A DNA stretch of 64,000 bases. Origin: Rostratula benghalensis (lineage: Eukaryota > Chordata > Aves > Charadriiformes > Rostratulidae). Where the stretch lies: positions 988,020 through 1,052,019 of the forward strand of contig VXAI01000180.1 of the NCBI GenBank assembly GCA_013399305.1, in the 5' to 3' direction. Made by a program: the position numbers and the translations under genes. This document shows, piece by piece, positions 1 through 12,300 of this stretch. The stretch's first letter is position 1, and the number at the start of each line of letters is the position of its first letter. The notes beneath the pieces were generated by a model. That model was not told the origin of the DNA and ran no database searches. It was given only the letters and a program-made list of their open reading frames with translations.

Positions 1-600
1 ACTTGGCAGTTTCCAACAACTGAAATGTAATTATGGTACTTACACGATGATCAGATTCACATCTTGTGTTTTATTATACATTTTTGATCATTGTTACTCA
101 AAACCAGTTTGGTTCACTTTGGTATAGTGTGAATTAATTTCTTTTGCATGGGGCTTCTAATAATTCTAATTTAGATTGTAATAATTCTAATACTTATTAA
201 TACCTCCCTTTCAGTTTCACATTCTTCAGCTCAGACAAAATCCTGATAAAGCTGTCACATTGACCCTTCTCAAGCGTCCCAGCTGTTGGATTTAAACCAC
301 TGCACTGTGTTGTATGTCTTCAGTTTAACAGGTTTTGCACCTGCTGGACCTCGAGCAAACTCTGTAGGGGAAGCCAAGCAAGTCCAATAGAAAAAGGAAA
401 CTTGCTCTTCCTGGGGCTATGAGTTGTCACCTGCCACAGTGCAGTCACTTGGCTAACTGGAAGGGACGAAATGACCTCCAGGAATGGTGAGCAGAAATCA
501 GAGGAGAGGAGAACTTTCCTGCTTATGCAGCACCAAGGCAATGCAGTCATTTAATAACCACAGGGCCAGAAAAGACTCACTTTAAAAGGGATAAGAGTTT
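1..600. other. Unique sequence, no gene seen
   Basis: AT-rich start followed by mixed sequence. No splice-flanked open frame or repeat was recognised. Confidence 0.6.
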
Positions 601-1111
601 CATAGAATCACAGAATCATTCAGGTTGGAAGAGACCCTGGGGATCATGGAGTCCAACCATCAGCCCCACTCTACAAAGGTCTCCCCTACACCACATCCCC
701 CAACACCACATCTCAACCACTCTCAAACACACTCAGGAATGGGGACTCAACCCCCTCCCTGGGCAGCCTCTTCAAGCCTCTGACCACTCTTGCTGTCAAG
801 AATTCTTTCCTCATCTCCAGCCTAAACCTACCCTGTTGAAGCTTGAAGCCATTCCCTCTCCTTCTATCATTAATTCCCTGTGAGAAGAGACCAGCACCAA
901 CCTCTCTATAGTATCCTTTCAAGGAGTTGTAGAGAGGGATGAGGTCTCCCCTCAGCCTCCTCTTCCTCCAACTCAACAGATCCAGCTCCTTCCATCGCTC
1001 TTCAGGAGATTTATTTTCCAGGCCCTTCCCCAGCTCCGTTGCCCTCCTCTGCACTGGCTCCAGCCCCTTGAGATCTCTCTGGTGTTGAGGTGCCCAGAAC
1101 TGGACACAATC
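601..1111 (-). mobile_element. CR1 3' fragment
   Basis: The 3' end (CATAGAATCACAGAATCA on the plus strand) is at 601. The minus-strand translation keeps the ORF2 end: [43 protein letters not shown] and [11 protein letters not shown]. It is 5' truncated. Confidence 0.92.
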
Positions 1112-4100
1112 TGAAAGAAGAAACAAGCATTGGAGTGGTCAAAAAGATGTGAAGGAAAACAAGACAAGACACTTGTTCTGCCCCATCTTAGCTCTTGACA
1201 CCATGAGGCTTGTCCCATTTTAAGTTTCATCTTTCTTGCCATCAGTCATTGTATTGAATGCCATTTGAAGTAGTACAGTCCAGCAAAATAATATATCCCC
1301 ACCACTCCCTTTCACACTGGTTCTGCACTCCGCTTAGAGCTTGGATTTCAAAGTCTTGTATTTGTTCCCTGCACACAGAGCTAATTACCTTGGCTAGATG
1401 ACAGACCATGCTACTTCACAGAGTGACACTGGCAAACCCCAGTGAATTAACTGAGGATCACCTAACTTCACAATCCTCATTTCAATGAGATGCTAAAGTG
1501 AGAACTCTTTCCTCAGTTGTCATTCTCTGGTCCATCTCCACCTCCCAAAATAATTTTTTCCCAAGAAAGGGGCTGTGGCATAGAGATTGCTATCAATAAA
1601 ATCAAATTTGCAAGAGAAAGAGCTGTACTGCTACCTTCTTAATGGGAGTCTTCTACACTGTTCATTTGGGAGTTTTAATAGCAATAAAATAGATAGAAAT
1701 CTCATCATAGGAACTAAACTGAAAGTAAGAAGCTGTACAGTAAATATTCACATGGCATTATCCATAACAGAAACAGAGATACTACTACTAGTTGAATTAA
1801 TGACCAAGAAAACCTGAAGCTGATCCCCCAAGGAAAAGGATGTGCAAATGCTAAATGCTGTCTCTCCTTGCCCTCAAACTGGTTCAGATTGTTAATGGGA
1901 CAAATATTCAGCATTTTTCTTTCCTCTACCACCTACTTTTCTTATTTTTACCTCAGCAGGCATCATTACCATAATCTAGGTTCGTTACATTGTGCACTGG
2001 GTCCAATTTTAAATGCTTAATAACAAATCCTCCCTTGTCTATGCGCCGCTGTCAAACCCAATGGGACTATTTGTGGGGTGATTATTTACATAATTAAGGG
2101 TTGTGCTACAAGATGTGGAGCTGACTTAGCAACACGCTCTGTGTATTTGATAACTTCTATTAACATTTATTAATCCAGTCAATATGGTGAGGAATATATC
2201 ATAATTGTTCCAATTTCAACATCTTACAACAAGTGAGGGAGGCAGAAGGGAGGAAGGAGAGAATCCTACACTTAGAATAACCACAGGGCAAGGCTTAAAT
2301 AATGGAAGGAAAGAAAGGAAGGAAGACACCAGGCAAATGAGACACTGAAGAGAGCAGATATAAGGGCATATAAAAAAAATGTATGAGTGCCAGCAGGAGA
2401 GCAACTATGACATACAACAATTTTGCAAAGTATCTAATACCACGACACAAAATCTTACTGTCAAAGTTAGTTCAAATTGCTTTAAATGAGAACACCATCA
2501 CCCGGCCAGAAACTTCATCATCCAGCTATGAATTGAGGGTGATGACAGCAAGCAACCACACGGAGCTGAGAGATGAGGTGTATGGTCAGATTCTGCCCGA
2601 TTCTGAGGTTTTGGGAGCTTGAATGCTGTGGGGCAAGGTACCAGAGAAGGGAATTTTGAAGACCGGTTGAAAAAAACTGAATGGCACTTGCTGATTTAGA
2701 AGATGGAAAAGGCAATTGAGGAAACAAAGCAAGTATTATTTAAAGGGAACTACACACACTGGTCAGGAGGAAAGCACGTGAATTGCTCAGGTGGGCACAA
2801 GGTGGGAATGGCCATTTTGGGGCAGCGGGACAATCCCGTGGGCCCAATGACTCATTTCCAGTCTTTGAAGAAGGCAGGAGGCTGAAGGCATGAAAAGAGT
2901 GGTCCTTGGCCTGCCTTCAGCCCCGCTGAATGAAACTCCCAAATCACCTCTGGGCAGGCTGTTCTTGCTTCTTTCACATTCTCAGGGAGGAGAGGGTTTA
3001 CAGTGTACACCCACCCTGGCTGTAAGGAAATAATTGGCTAAAATTTTCCAGGATTCAAGGAGGACAAACATCTCCCTTTCCTCCTGGCCTCTGCCCGAGC
3101 AAAGCTACCCCCCTCGCAGCAGTGACTCTACCAAGAAGGTTTCTCTGATCCTCCTGAATCTGGCCATTGCCTGAGCCAGGTCTTTAGAGAGGGCTCAGGT
3201 TTGCCCTCCCAGTTCCATTGTGCTTTTGGGGACCCATGCCCCAGTGTTCACAGCACAGTTTGAATCTGACTTGACCCTGCTGAAATCAACTTGGATTCCT
3301 GTCCGTTGGTGGGAGTCGGGGCCAACCACAAGGCCCACTGTGACCAGGCATTGAAACTCCACATATACACCTACAGACCAACTTTACAGACCTGATCCAC
3401 CCACATTTGTTCTCTGGTAGCCCTAATTAGGCTGAAACCCAAGAGACAACAGCTATCTCTCCTGAAAGTCACACTTCCTGGGCACAGCAGACATCATTCA
3501 CAAACATCTGGTGCAGGATTCAGATCCATTGCTGTGTGCTTACCAGTGGGTATTTTAGCTCTGCTAGTGTGACAGACTTACATCTTATTTAGTTCTGTAA
3601 TTGGGAAAAAAACCCAACAGTATTCATGTGCATTTTAGTATACACTTCAGTAAAACAACCTTTGGGAAGGGTAAATTCTCTAACATCAGGAGTGGTGAGG
3701 AAACAGGTTTCTTAGCCAGGTTGTCTAATTACCTTTCCATAGACTCACAGGGAACCACCCCAGACCCAAAACCCAAAAAGCACACAGACTGGTGTCATGG
3801 GCTCGTGTCTACCTCCCATGCTGGGTTGGCACACACTGGGGGCACCTCTCTGCTTTCCAGGTCAGCCTCACAGCTTTCCTGCCATGCCTCACAGACACAT
3901 TCTTTGCCACCTCTGCTGTGCCTTGCCTCTCCACCAGAACAGGTCATCAGGATTGGGAAGGTTCATCCTACTCCTTGCCCCAGGAGGTACTGGCTGTGGG
4001 ATGGGATGTCTTGGGGAAAGCAGATATACAGGAATGTCCCCCCTTCTCCAGCTTCAGTGACTTCCCATCACACTGGAAGAAATACCCCTGACTGGTTACT

Positions 4101-4812
4101 TCCACAAATCCCCACTTGGAGGGGCAAGGAAAAAGAGACAGAGAAAGCAGAAATTAATTCCAGCTTGACTTCAGTGCACTTGTCAAGAGTGCTCCCTGCC
4201 TGCCAAATGAAAGCACCATGGTAACAGTAACAAGCAAATTAATGAATTAGAAAACATTGATCTTTGCAAATTGTAGCTGAAGCCACAAAGCCCCATACAA
4301 GGGAAGAACCATACAAACTCAGAGGCACGCGACACAGAGCTAACAGCACTGCACAGCTCTTTTGCCCAGCCAGAGAAGGGTGCCAAATCACGGCCGTGTG
4401 CGGAGATCCGAAGGACTGATTTCAGATGGGAGACTGATGTTTCATCCACTCTAATTTTTTTCCTTTTGTTGTCATTACGCTGTTGCAATGGGAACTCTTT
4501 GGAGAAGAGAATTTCACCTATTGTTACTCTAACAGTACGTGAATTTACAGTGAAAATCGGGGGGCTGTTCTCCATTCCAAGTCACACTGCTTTTACAAGT
4601 GCCAGCTTCTTGCTCAGATAGCAAGACAAAACCATTCCAGAAAAATTCTGAATAATCTAAGCCTCAGCTTAGGAAAGCAAACACAAATACAAAGTCTTGG
4701 TATTTTAGGTATTCATGAAGTGCTTGCTACTTTTTTTGGAGGTTTGAGGGGGATTTTTTGGCCTCCCAGTAAATGAGGGCTTTATTATGAGCCGGAACAT
4801 AGAAGCCCCATT
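1112..4812. other. Intergenic sequence, no gene seen
   Basis: The longest open frame (3601-4224, plus strand) has no recognisable motif and overlaps other equally long frames in the other phases. A purine-rich GGAA/AAGG tract lies at about 2230-2330. The block 2030-2200 is AT-rich unique sequence with no obvious repeat similarity. Confidence 0.6.
2228..2330 (+). repeat. GGAA-rich purine tract
   Basis: Imperfect runs of GGAAGGAGA and GGAAAGAAAGGAAGGAAGA lie within this stretch. Confidence 0.6.
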
Positions 4813-5020
4813 CGAATGAGGAAAAACTTTTTGGTGAGGGTGTCAGAGCCCTGGCAGAGGCTGCCCAGGGAGGGTGTGGAGTCCCCTTCTCTGGAGACCT
4901 TCAAGCCCCACCTGGCTGCAGTCCTGAGTGATGTGCTCTGGGCAGCCCTGCTTTAGCAGGGGAGTGGGACTGGGTGAGCTCTAGAGGTCCCTGCCAACTC
5001 TGACAACTCCATGATTCCGT
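4813..5020 (+). mobile_element. CR1 3' fragment, old
   Basis: It includes the blocks CAGAGCCCTGGCAGAGGCTG, GGAGTCCCCTTCTCTGGAGA and TAGAGGTCCCTGCCAAC and ends CCATGATTCCGT. It is diverged. Confidence 0.85.
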
Positions 5021-8000
5021 ATGGACGAATGCAACACAAGATTTTGGGAGGTTTTCTTGTTTGGGGCTTTTTTGATGCTTAAGGAGTATCTCCTATATGT
5101 GAAGAAGCGAAGGACTAGCAGCAGTCCCAAAGCATTTGGAAAAATGTAAGAAATGGGCAACTTAACAAACAGCAGAGCTGCCCCCAAAGAGAGAGACATT
5201 GTTGATTAACAGCTGAGCTACAGCTTTCTTGAACTCGAGCTGGGGATGACACATCAAGAGGAAATGCCAGACAGACAGGCTGAGATTTCATTTGGACACA
5301 AGCAGATGGGTCTGGAACAGAGAGATTGATCTGAGCCTTGTCCATATAAAGACAGTAATTAACTCTGTACTTACAGATGAGTCAGGTACACAAGAGAAGA
5401 GAAGGAAACTACAGGCAGACTGCTCTACAAAACTCAAAATATGAGCTAATATTTTCCTTCCACGTTTCCATGCCTGGGTAATAACGTACACTTTCACGTC
5501 ACTTACTTCAGTGATTTCTTGTTTTAACAAAGAAATCCCAATTTCCACAGCCCTAAGCCTTCAAGAGGCACCCTACAATACAAAAATATGCTTACTGACA
5601 ACAGCACACATTTTCAGGAAAAAAAAAAAAAAAAGATGTATTTTAGTTTGGGGAATCTAAACGGTTACTGACATACATACAACCAACAGTGAGTTATGGA
5701 TTAAATATTGCACGTAAGTAAGAAATATTTTATATTACACTTTGAGAAGAGAAAAATGAAGCCTCACTGGTTGTACCTTATTGACAGACCTGGAGCCTGA
5801 AGCTACCAATTTTACTTTTTACTGACCACATCTGCAATATGACTTGAAAGTTGTCTGTGAAAGAGGGCATCAGGCTGATTTAGACAGGAGAGTAATTTCT
5901 TTTAACACAGGACTTGTGTGTGGGATGTAGAGGTTCTTTGGCTCCTACAGATGCTCAGAAAATGCTGTGTCCATCACAAGATAGGGTCTGGAGTGCTCCA
6001 TGGTCAGCTCATCTTCACAGAAACTCAGCTGCTTCAGTCTAGTTCCTGATAGGACACTAAAGTCCCTTGATACACGCAGCAGGCCACCTTGAGCTAAGAC
6101 CAACAACTTGTTTGGTGATGTTTCAACACCTGACACGTGCCACACTTACTGATCAAAATCAGTGAGAAGCCCTTCTCGCTGTGAGAAGGGCACAAAGCCC
6201 TTCTTAGACAGCTCAGAGATGAAGACCATCTTTAGACTGCAGCTTGGAAACGCAGTCCAGTTACAACACCTCTAAAAATCTATCCTCTGTCAGGAGGAGG
6301 CACATCCATGCCAACTCTCATCGCTTCACTGTAAGCTTCTGGCTGCTTTGTGTTTCTGCCAAAACCCCAATATCCACCAGCATGTGGCAGCCCTCATGAT
6401 TTTGGCAGCTTGAGTCCTCAGTAGCCACCAGGTGGTCAACACCAACAAACACTCCCATCACTGTTACCTTTCTGCCCCATCCTCTTTGGTGGTGCCTTTT
6501 CCTCCTGCAGCATCTTCAGGTAAAGGCAATACTGGTTCATGGGTTCAATGCCCAGACCCCTGTACAGGTGTGCACATCTGCACTGGCTGTTATTCTGGTT
6601 AGTCCCACAGCAGCCACAGTGGGGAAGGGGACACTAAGGGTGTGTGATGGATAAGAGTATCAGGGTATGGGTGCACCTCTCTAGCTTCTGTTGCATGTGA
6701 ATTTTTCAATGCAGGGTGGTGTCTTCTGAATAAACACCAGATCCAAATTAAGCATGTACTGCTCATTTAGTTTGCCATTAAGCACATTTTGTAATAAACT
6801 TTATTAGGATATAAAATTTTAATTATTGGATTTCTGTTGGCTAAATGCAGCTATTTTCATGCAAGTACCAGAATTTTCTTTAGCTTTTTTGTCTCCTCTT
6901 TTCTCTTCAGGTCATTTGGTGATTGACAGCTCAATGTACTACAAGAACATTGGAGGGTAAGAGATTACTGTGTGCTGCAGTCAGAAGATCCATGCTGCAT
7001 AAAAATGTATTCTCTCCATTATTACCTATTTGACAAAGATTTAAGAGGGTTTTGCAGCTGAGGGCCACGTGTAAAAAGACTACAGATCATTTCCAAAAGA
7101 CAAATTGCAAAAAACCTTTGTAATTTACAGTGAGATATACCCACCTACATTAAGGAGCTGCTGAAAGCCCATCTGCAGTGAGCACCACCAGCGCACACCA
7201 TATCATGGGAAGGAAATTGTAAATAACAAGCAACAGCACAGGTGGCAGAAAATTCCAGGAATTACATATTCTTCTACTGGAAAAATGGAATTTTGTTGCT
7301 CTAGGAAACCATAAAATCTCTGACGTTTGTTTGTTTCTCTGTTCATTTTCAAGCCTTTATTATTAGCAAAGGGAAAGGCAGACATTGTGTCTGCAGCTGC
7401 GTGAAAAGGAAAATCTGCTGCTTTTGAGCTCTTACAGAGCACTGCTGTAGTCATAGTTCCTTGTCCCATTGCTCTGGGCCCCAGCTGGATCCGACATCCC
7501 TGGAGCCACGTCAGCCTTCCCAGAGACACCATCGATGCAGCACCCACTGTGTCACATCTCCCCAGTGAAGCAAGGGGGAAAAAAAAACATGGCTTCAGCA
7601 GAGTCTGCCACTGGTGCCAGGAGTGGAACACAAACTCTACCCTGCTCTCCTCCTTCATATCCCAGTGCTGGGTCTGGGCACTTTTAATTCAGGGTAGACA
7701 TGATCCTGCAAAGCACAGCCTGAGTGAGAGTCAGTGCTTGGCCAGAGGACAGGGGAACGGCAGGGAGGAGGACGGGGGAGCTGCAGATCCCATGAGGGTA
7801 GTTCAGGCAGATGGAGAAACTAATGACAGCTCATAATGTTCAAAGCACTCAGAGAGAAAGCCAGTTTTACATTCTTGTGTGCTGATCCAGATTACGGGAA
7901 CACACATTAATCTCTTATTTAATGCTTGACTGCTCTGCAGTACCAGCCATCAGGAGCCTGGTACGCTCCCTGGTTCATCTATATAATCCAAAGATGCTGG

Positions 8001-8075
8001 TAGTGATCTTTGATGACCCGAGAGGTCAAAGAGATAGTAACACACAATGCAGTAAATCACTTTATATTTCACATT

Positions 8076-8096
8076 AAAAAAAAAAAAAAAAAAAAA
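8076..8096 (+). repeat. Poly-A tract
   Basis: A run of 21 A residues. No retroposed sequence was recognised before it. Confidence 0.9.
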
Positions 8097-9281
8097 CAGC
8101 TTTTTGGTGAATGGTCAGATAACAGAGGCAAGAAGGCTCTATCAACAAGCTTTGGAATTCAAGCTTATCTCAGCGATACACACATCTTAGTCTGTGGGCT
8201 CCTCTGGAGAGTATTCCTGAGTTCAGATAAGAGACACCAAACACCACCTGAATCTTCCTTTGGACCAAACTTGCCTTTGCAGAGAGCTGTGCAAGGGCTG
8301 TATTACTTTAGCCCATCCTTGCTTTGCTTTTAATATTTGGTTTTGAACAGCATTGAAAATGTGTGCTTTCATCTTTGCCACTTTGCAACACCAAAACAAA
8401 AATAACCACTAGAATCAATATTATAAATAAATGCAGAAGAAAATAAGCACGTCATTAGGAAATTCCCTCTCTTGCCTAAATGGGAATGATTCCCCTCTAA
8501 AAGTTATTTCCATGAACTGAGTTTCCAGAGTCTCCTTCCCTTAGTGACTCTGCGCAGCACAAGCCTATTGCCTCTTCTCTGTGGATGTGCTGCTCTCCTC
8601 CACCCAGACACTTATTTTCATAAACCTTGTAGAAAAGTTTGTTCTCTGAGACAGATACACCTCTGTCAGCTATCAGTGATGTAGGTAGGGCATCCCCTGC
8701 TCAGAGTGTGATCACGCAGCCTCATTTCCCTCAGAAGAGGGCAAACCCTCAAGATGGGAAGCACTTGCAGCCAGACCCTAATGCCACACTTTATGTACCC
8801 AAAGAAGGTGAGCTACTGAGAAGGCAGGACGAGTAATGATTCAGTTGTTTGCTCTGACACATGCAAGGAAATCCACAAACTCTCCTTGCTCACAACACTC
8901 CCAGTGCCTGCACCAACTGCAACTTCGCCTCTTAGACCTGAGCTAACGAACATTCATCAAGACAGAACAAGAACAGGCAGATTCACAACCCAATTCCATA
9001 CACACAGCTCTCCCCAATGTCCTGAGTGGCCAGAACCCAGACAGAAGGGCAGTAGTGGAGGGCTGTCAGAGATGATACCAATCCTCTCCCTCCCCACTTT
9101 AGGGTCCCCAGCTAACAAACTGATAAGGGAACATCTGCTGGTCTGGACTGGTGCGAGGAGAGACATGGGCTGTCAGAGGGTGGCTGAGAAGCTGCAAGCT
9201 CCCAGGGCAGCACAGGAGGTTCATGTGCAGGTACCATCTTGCACAGGTTTTGCTTGCCTCTTCTGCTCATCTCTGGCCAAG

Positions 9282-9345
9282 AAGAAAAAAAAAAGGAAAA
9301 AAGAGAAAAAGAAAAAGGAAAAGGAAAGCACACAAAGAAAGAGAC
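9282..9345 (+). repeat. A/G-only purine tract
   Basis: The tract is nearly pure A and G (GAAGAAAAAAAAAAGG, AAAAGAGAAAAAGAAAAAGG). It produces the Lys-rich false reading frames seen here in several phases. Confidence 0.85.
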
Positions 9346-12300
9346 ATGGGAAAAAGAAATCCCTAGTGCAAATCAGTCACTGAGTGACTTGGGTGTCTTT
9401 ATCCTCAGAGGACCCAGTTCAGCTCCCTGGCAAGTCACAGGAAAGGTTCTCGTGCTCTGAACCCCTTCTCCCTTGCTTAGCAAGGTACAGCACTATAGCC
9501 AGATTCCAAGTATTTCCATTCTGCAGTTTTTAGAAACTTCCCTATCATCTTGGAAGTCAAGTCAGCAAGAGATAGATGTATTCAGACTTTTTAGAAGTGT
9601 TACCCTATAACTCTATGGCCTTAGGACTGGCAAATGTCTGTGGGATCCACTAAGCAGTTGTCTATCCTCACCTTGATTGTCTATTTCTGCCTAAGAATGC
9701 AATCCTGTCCCACCCTTTCCCCCTTCCGAAGAGGTGCAAGTAAACAGAAATGGGGTGGTTTTTTTCTTGGCAGGAGAGAAAGCGCGTGTTTTCTGGGAGC
9801 CACCCAAACAAATGAAGTTGTCTAAAAAAAAAAATTAGTAACAATCCCAACAACTCTAAATTTAGTAAGTGTCAGAGCACTGCTCTACTGACGGATGGGA
9901 TGCTGAAATCAGACCAAACCCCACTCTGAATACCATCTACTGAATAAACTACTCTTCATCAGCATCAACGGGCAGCTACATTAAGAGCAGTGCTTTGCCT
10001 TGCTTAAATCCGGTCCAAGCTTTAGTCAAGCAGGGGCAGGAAGAGAGATTACAGCCTGCAGGTGCTACTGCTTGGAGCCAGAGCCCAACACAATGGCCTT
10101 ACAGTGAGCTAAAGCAGTGTGGAGATAATCCCCTACCTTCATCCCAGGTTCAGTAAATCCACGCTCTAAATTAAAATGATACAGTCCTGAGCTAATCTTG
10201 ACAGCACTATTTCACCCAGACACACAACGCCAATAAAGCAGCTACATTATATGCTCCAGAAATGCAGCAAACAAGTGCTATGTAGAAACCACCTCATCTT
10301 AAACAGGCTTGAGTACTCCATCACTGCAACAGAAGGAAATTTGGAGTTTTCTCTGCACCCACATTACTGTTTCTTCTTAACCCAGAATTTGGTAACAGAA
10401 AGTAGGAAGACATTGAGTTGGGTCAAGGAGACATATTAATTTTTTAATCATTCCTTTTCCACAATCTTTGCTGGATTTGGAGTTCCATGGAGTGCTGTGG
10501 ACACATTGGCCTAATGGTTCCTCTGGATGGCTGTAAGAAGCTCAGTGTCCAAATTAGTCTCCCAAGGATTTCCGAAGCTTTGCGAGAGGAAAAAAACACT
10601 TCTGACTTTGGACCTCTGGTAGGAATAAGTCAAACGTAAGTGCAGTGTAAGACCATAAAGACAGTCTGGAAGGGTGAAACAGAAGCTCAGGTGTTGTTAG
10701 AGCAACAACCAATGTCTATTTGCACTGCCGCACGTTGTTATGTATCTTCTGGTTCTACAACCCGGTCAGCCAAGCAGTTTTTGCCATCGTTACAAAACAA
10801 AAGAGAATCTTGTAAAACTTCAGACTTCGGCAGAAAATTAGAATAAAATCAACCAGTGTTAAAAGAGCTGAGTCCTACTGACAACCTCAACAGAGGGCAG
10901 AGAGTTGGAATTCAAGTCAGTGAAGTGGTGACTTAGGATGGATTGGTGGAAAAGGATAGGTATTTCACATGATTGCTGACAGTGCCAAAAGACCAAAGAT
11001 CTGTGTCCGGGGCTTTCCTGGACCATTCCATTCACATATCAAAAGAAGTGAAGAGCTGGAATAAGTTGAGACAAGTACCAGAAGATTCACTTAGGAGAGG
11101 AGTAAAGAACACAAACAATACCACAGCAGCGCTCTCCATCGCCCAGATGACAGAAAAGGGATGCTCAGTGAGGGAAGTGGAGAGTTTTCAAATTATGTCA
11201 GAGAGCATGAATGTCAAGTTCTGTTTGTTAGAAGCCTTCGAGTCTCATCAGGAAACAGTTCATTAGAAATTCCTCTGCAGCTAGTACAAAATGTCTGCTC
11301 CAAATGACTCGAATTTTCTTTGAACTTATTAATAAGCTCCGATACAAGCACTGTGTAGCTAGAGTTGCAGTGGCAGACATTATAATAGCTATTACAGTGC
11401 ATGTATGAGCTGCTATGTGACAGGTATGGTAATGTTAGTCATTAACCAGAGCGCTGCTAGTGACGCAGTTCAGCCAGCGTGATGGTTTGGAGTTTGCTAC
11501 GTCCAGAGGGCAATTTATCCTACCTTTTGACAGACATTTAGGAAACTACCATTAAAACAATATACCAGCTAAACACAACAATGTAAGAGAAATGGTAGTT
11601 ATTTTTAAGTTTCTTTTTCTTGGTACCAGTATCGATTCTCCAGTCGGGCTAATTCCCTCACTCAGTGCACACCAGACCTTTTTACCACCTCGCATCCAGA
11701 GGAAGGATGTGGACAGGGGCTAGTAGCCAGTTAAACAGCCCACATTCTCAGACATACAGGTGTCAGGCACGTGTGGTACACCACCAAGTCTGCTGTGCCA
11801 GCTCATCCTTTCATCTTTTTTCCTTTCAGCTGTGAAGGGGAATCAAAGTCTCACTGCCCAACCTCCTGGTACTGACCTCACTGCCAGAGGTCTCTGCTAC
11901 ACCACCGGTACGTGATGTGCAGGACTGCGACTGGCACAGCTGCACACTTGTGCATCTCTGACCTCCCTAGATAGGGCAGAAGAACAGATCTCTTATTTCC
12001 AATTTGTCCTTGGGCAATGGAAGCAGTGAGGAAATAATCTTCGTAGGATGTCATTGATTTAATGATTCTCCAGATCAACTTCTTCCTTATCACATTTTGG
12101 TTTCTTTTTCAGTAAAATACAGCACAAGGACTCCCACACAGATGTCTTCGTGCATTAGAGGTTACAAGATCAGATTCTTTCCTTTTCAAAGGGAAAAATA
12201 CAAGCAACAACGTGCTATGGTTAAGGGTAGAATGGATTGCTATTCCTTGTAAAGAATACTTTTTACACTGCACTTCTCTCTACTGCAACTTCATTAAGAT

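Noticed and set aside
3601..4224. 207-codon plus-strand frame
   Set aside because: Unrecognisable composition with two comparable frames overlapping it, so it is likely chance.
8886..9383. 165-codon plus-strand frame with a Lys-rich end
   Set aside because: The end is a translated purine tract (9282-9345). Similar Lys/Arg-rich frames occur in other phases, so it is a composition artefact.
10938..10966. Asp-Trp-Trp-Lys codons recalling the SH3 domain of STAC, the expected neighbour gene
   Set aside because: Only four residues match, stops lie close on both sides in frame, and there are no splice sites.
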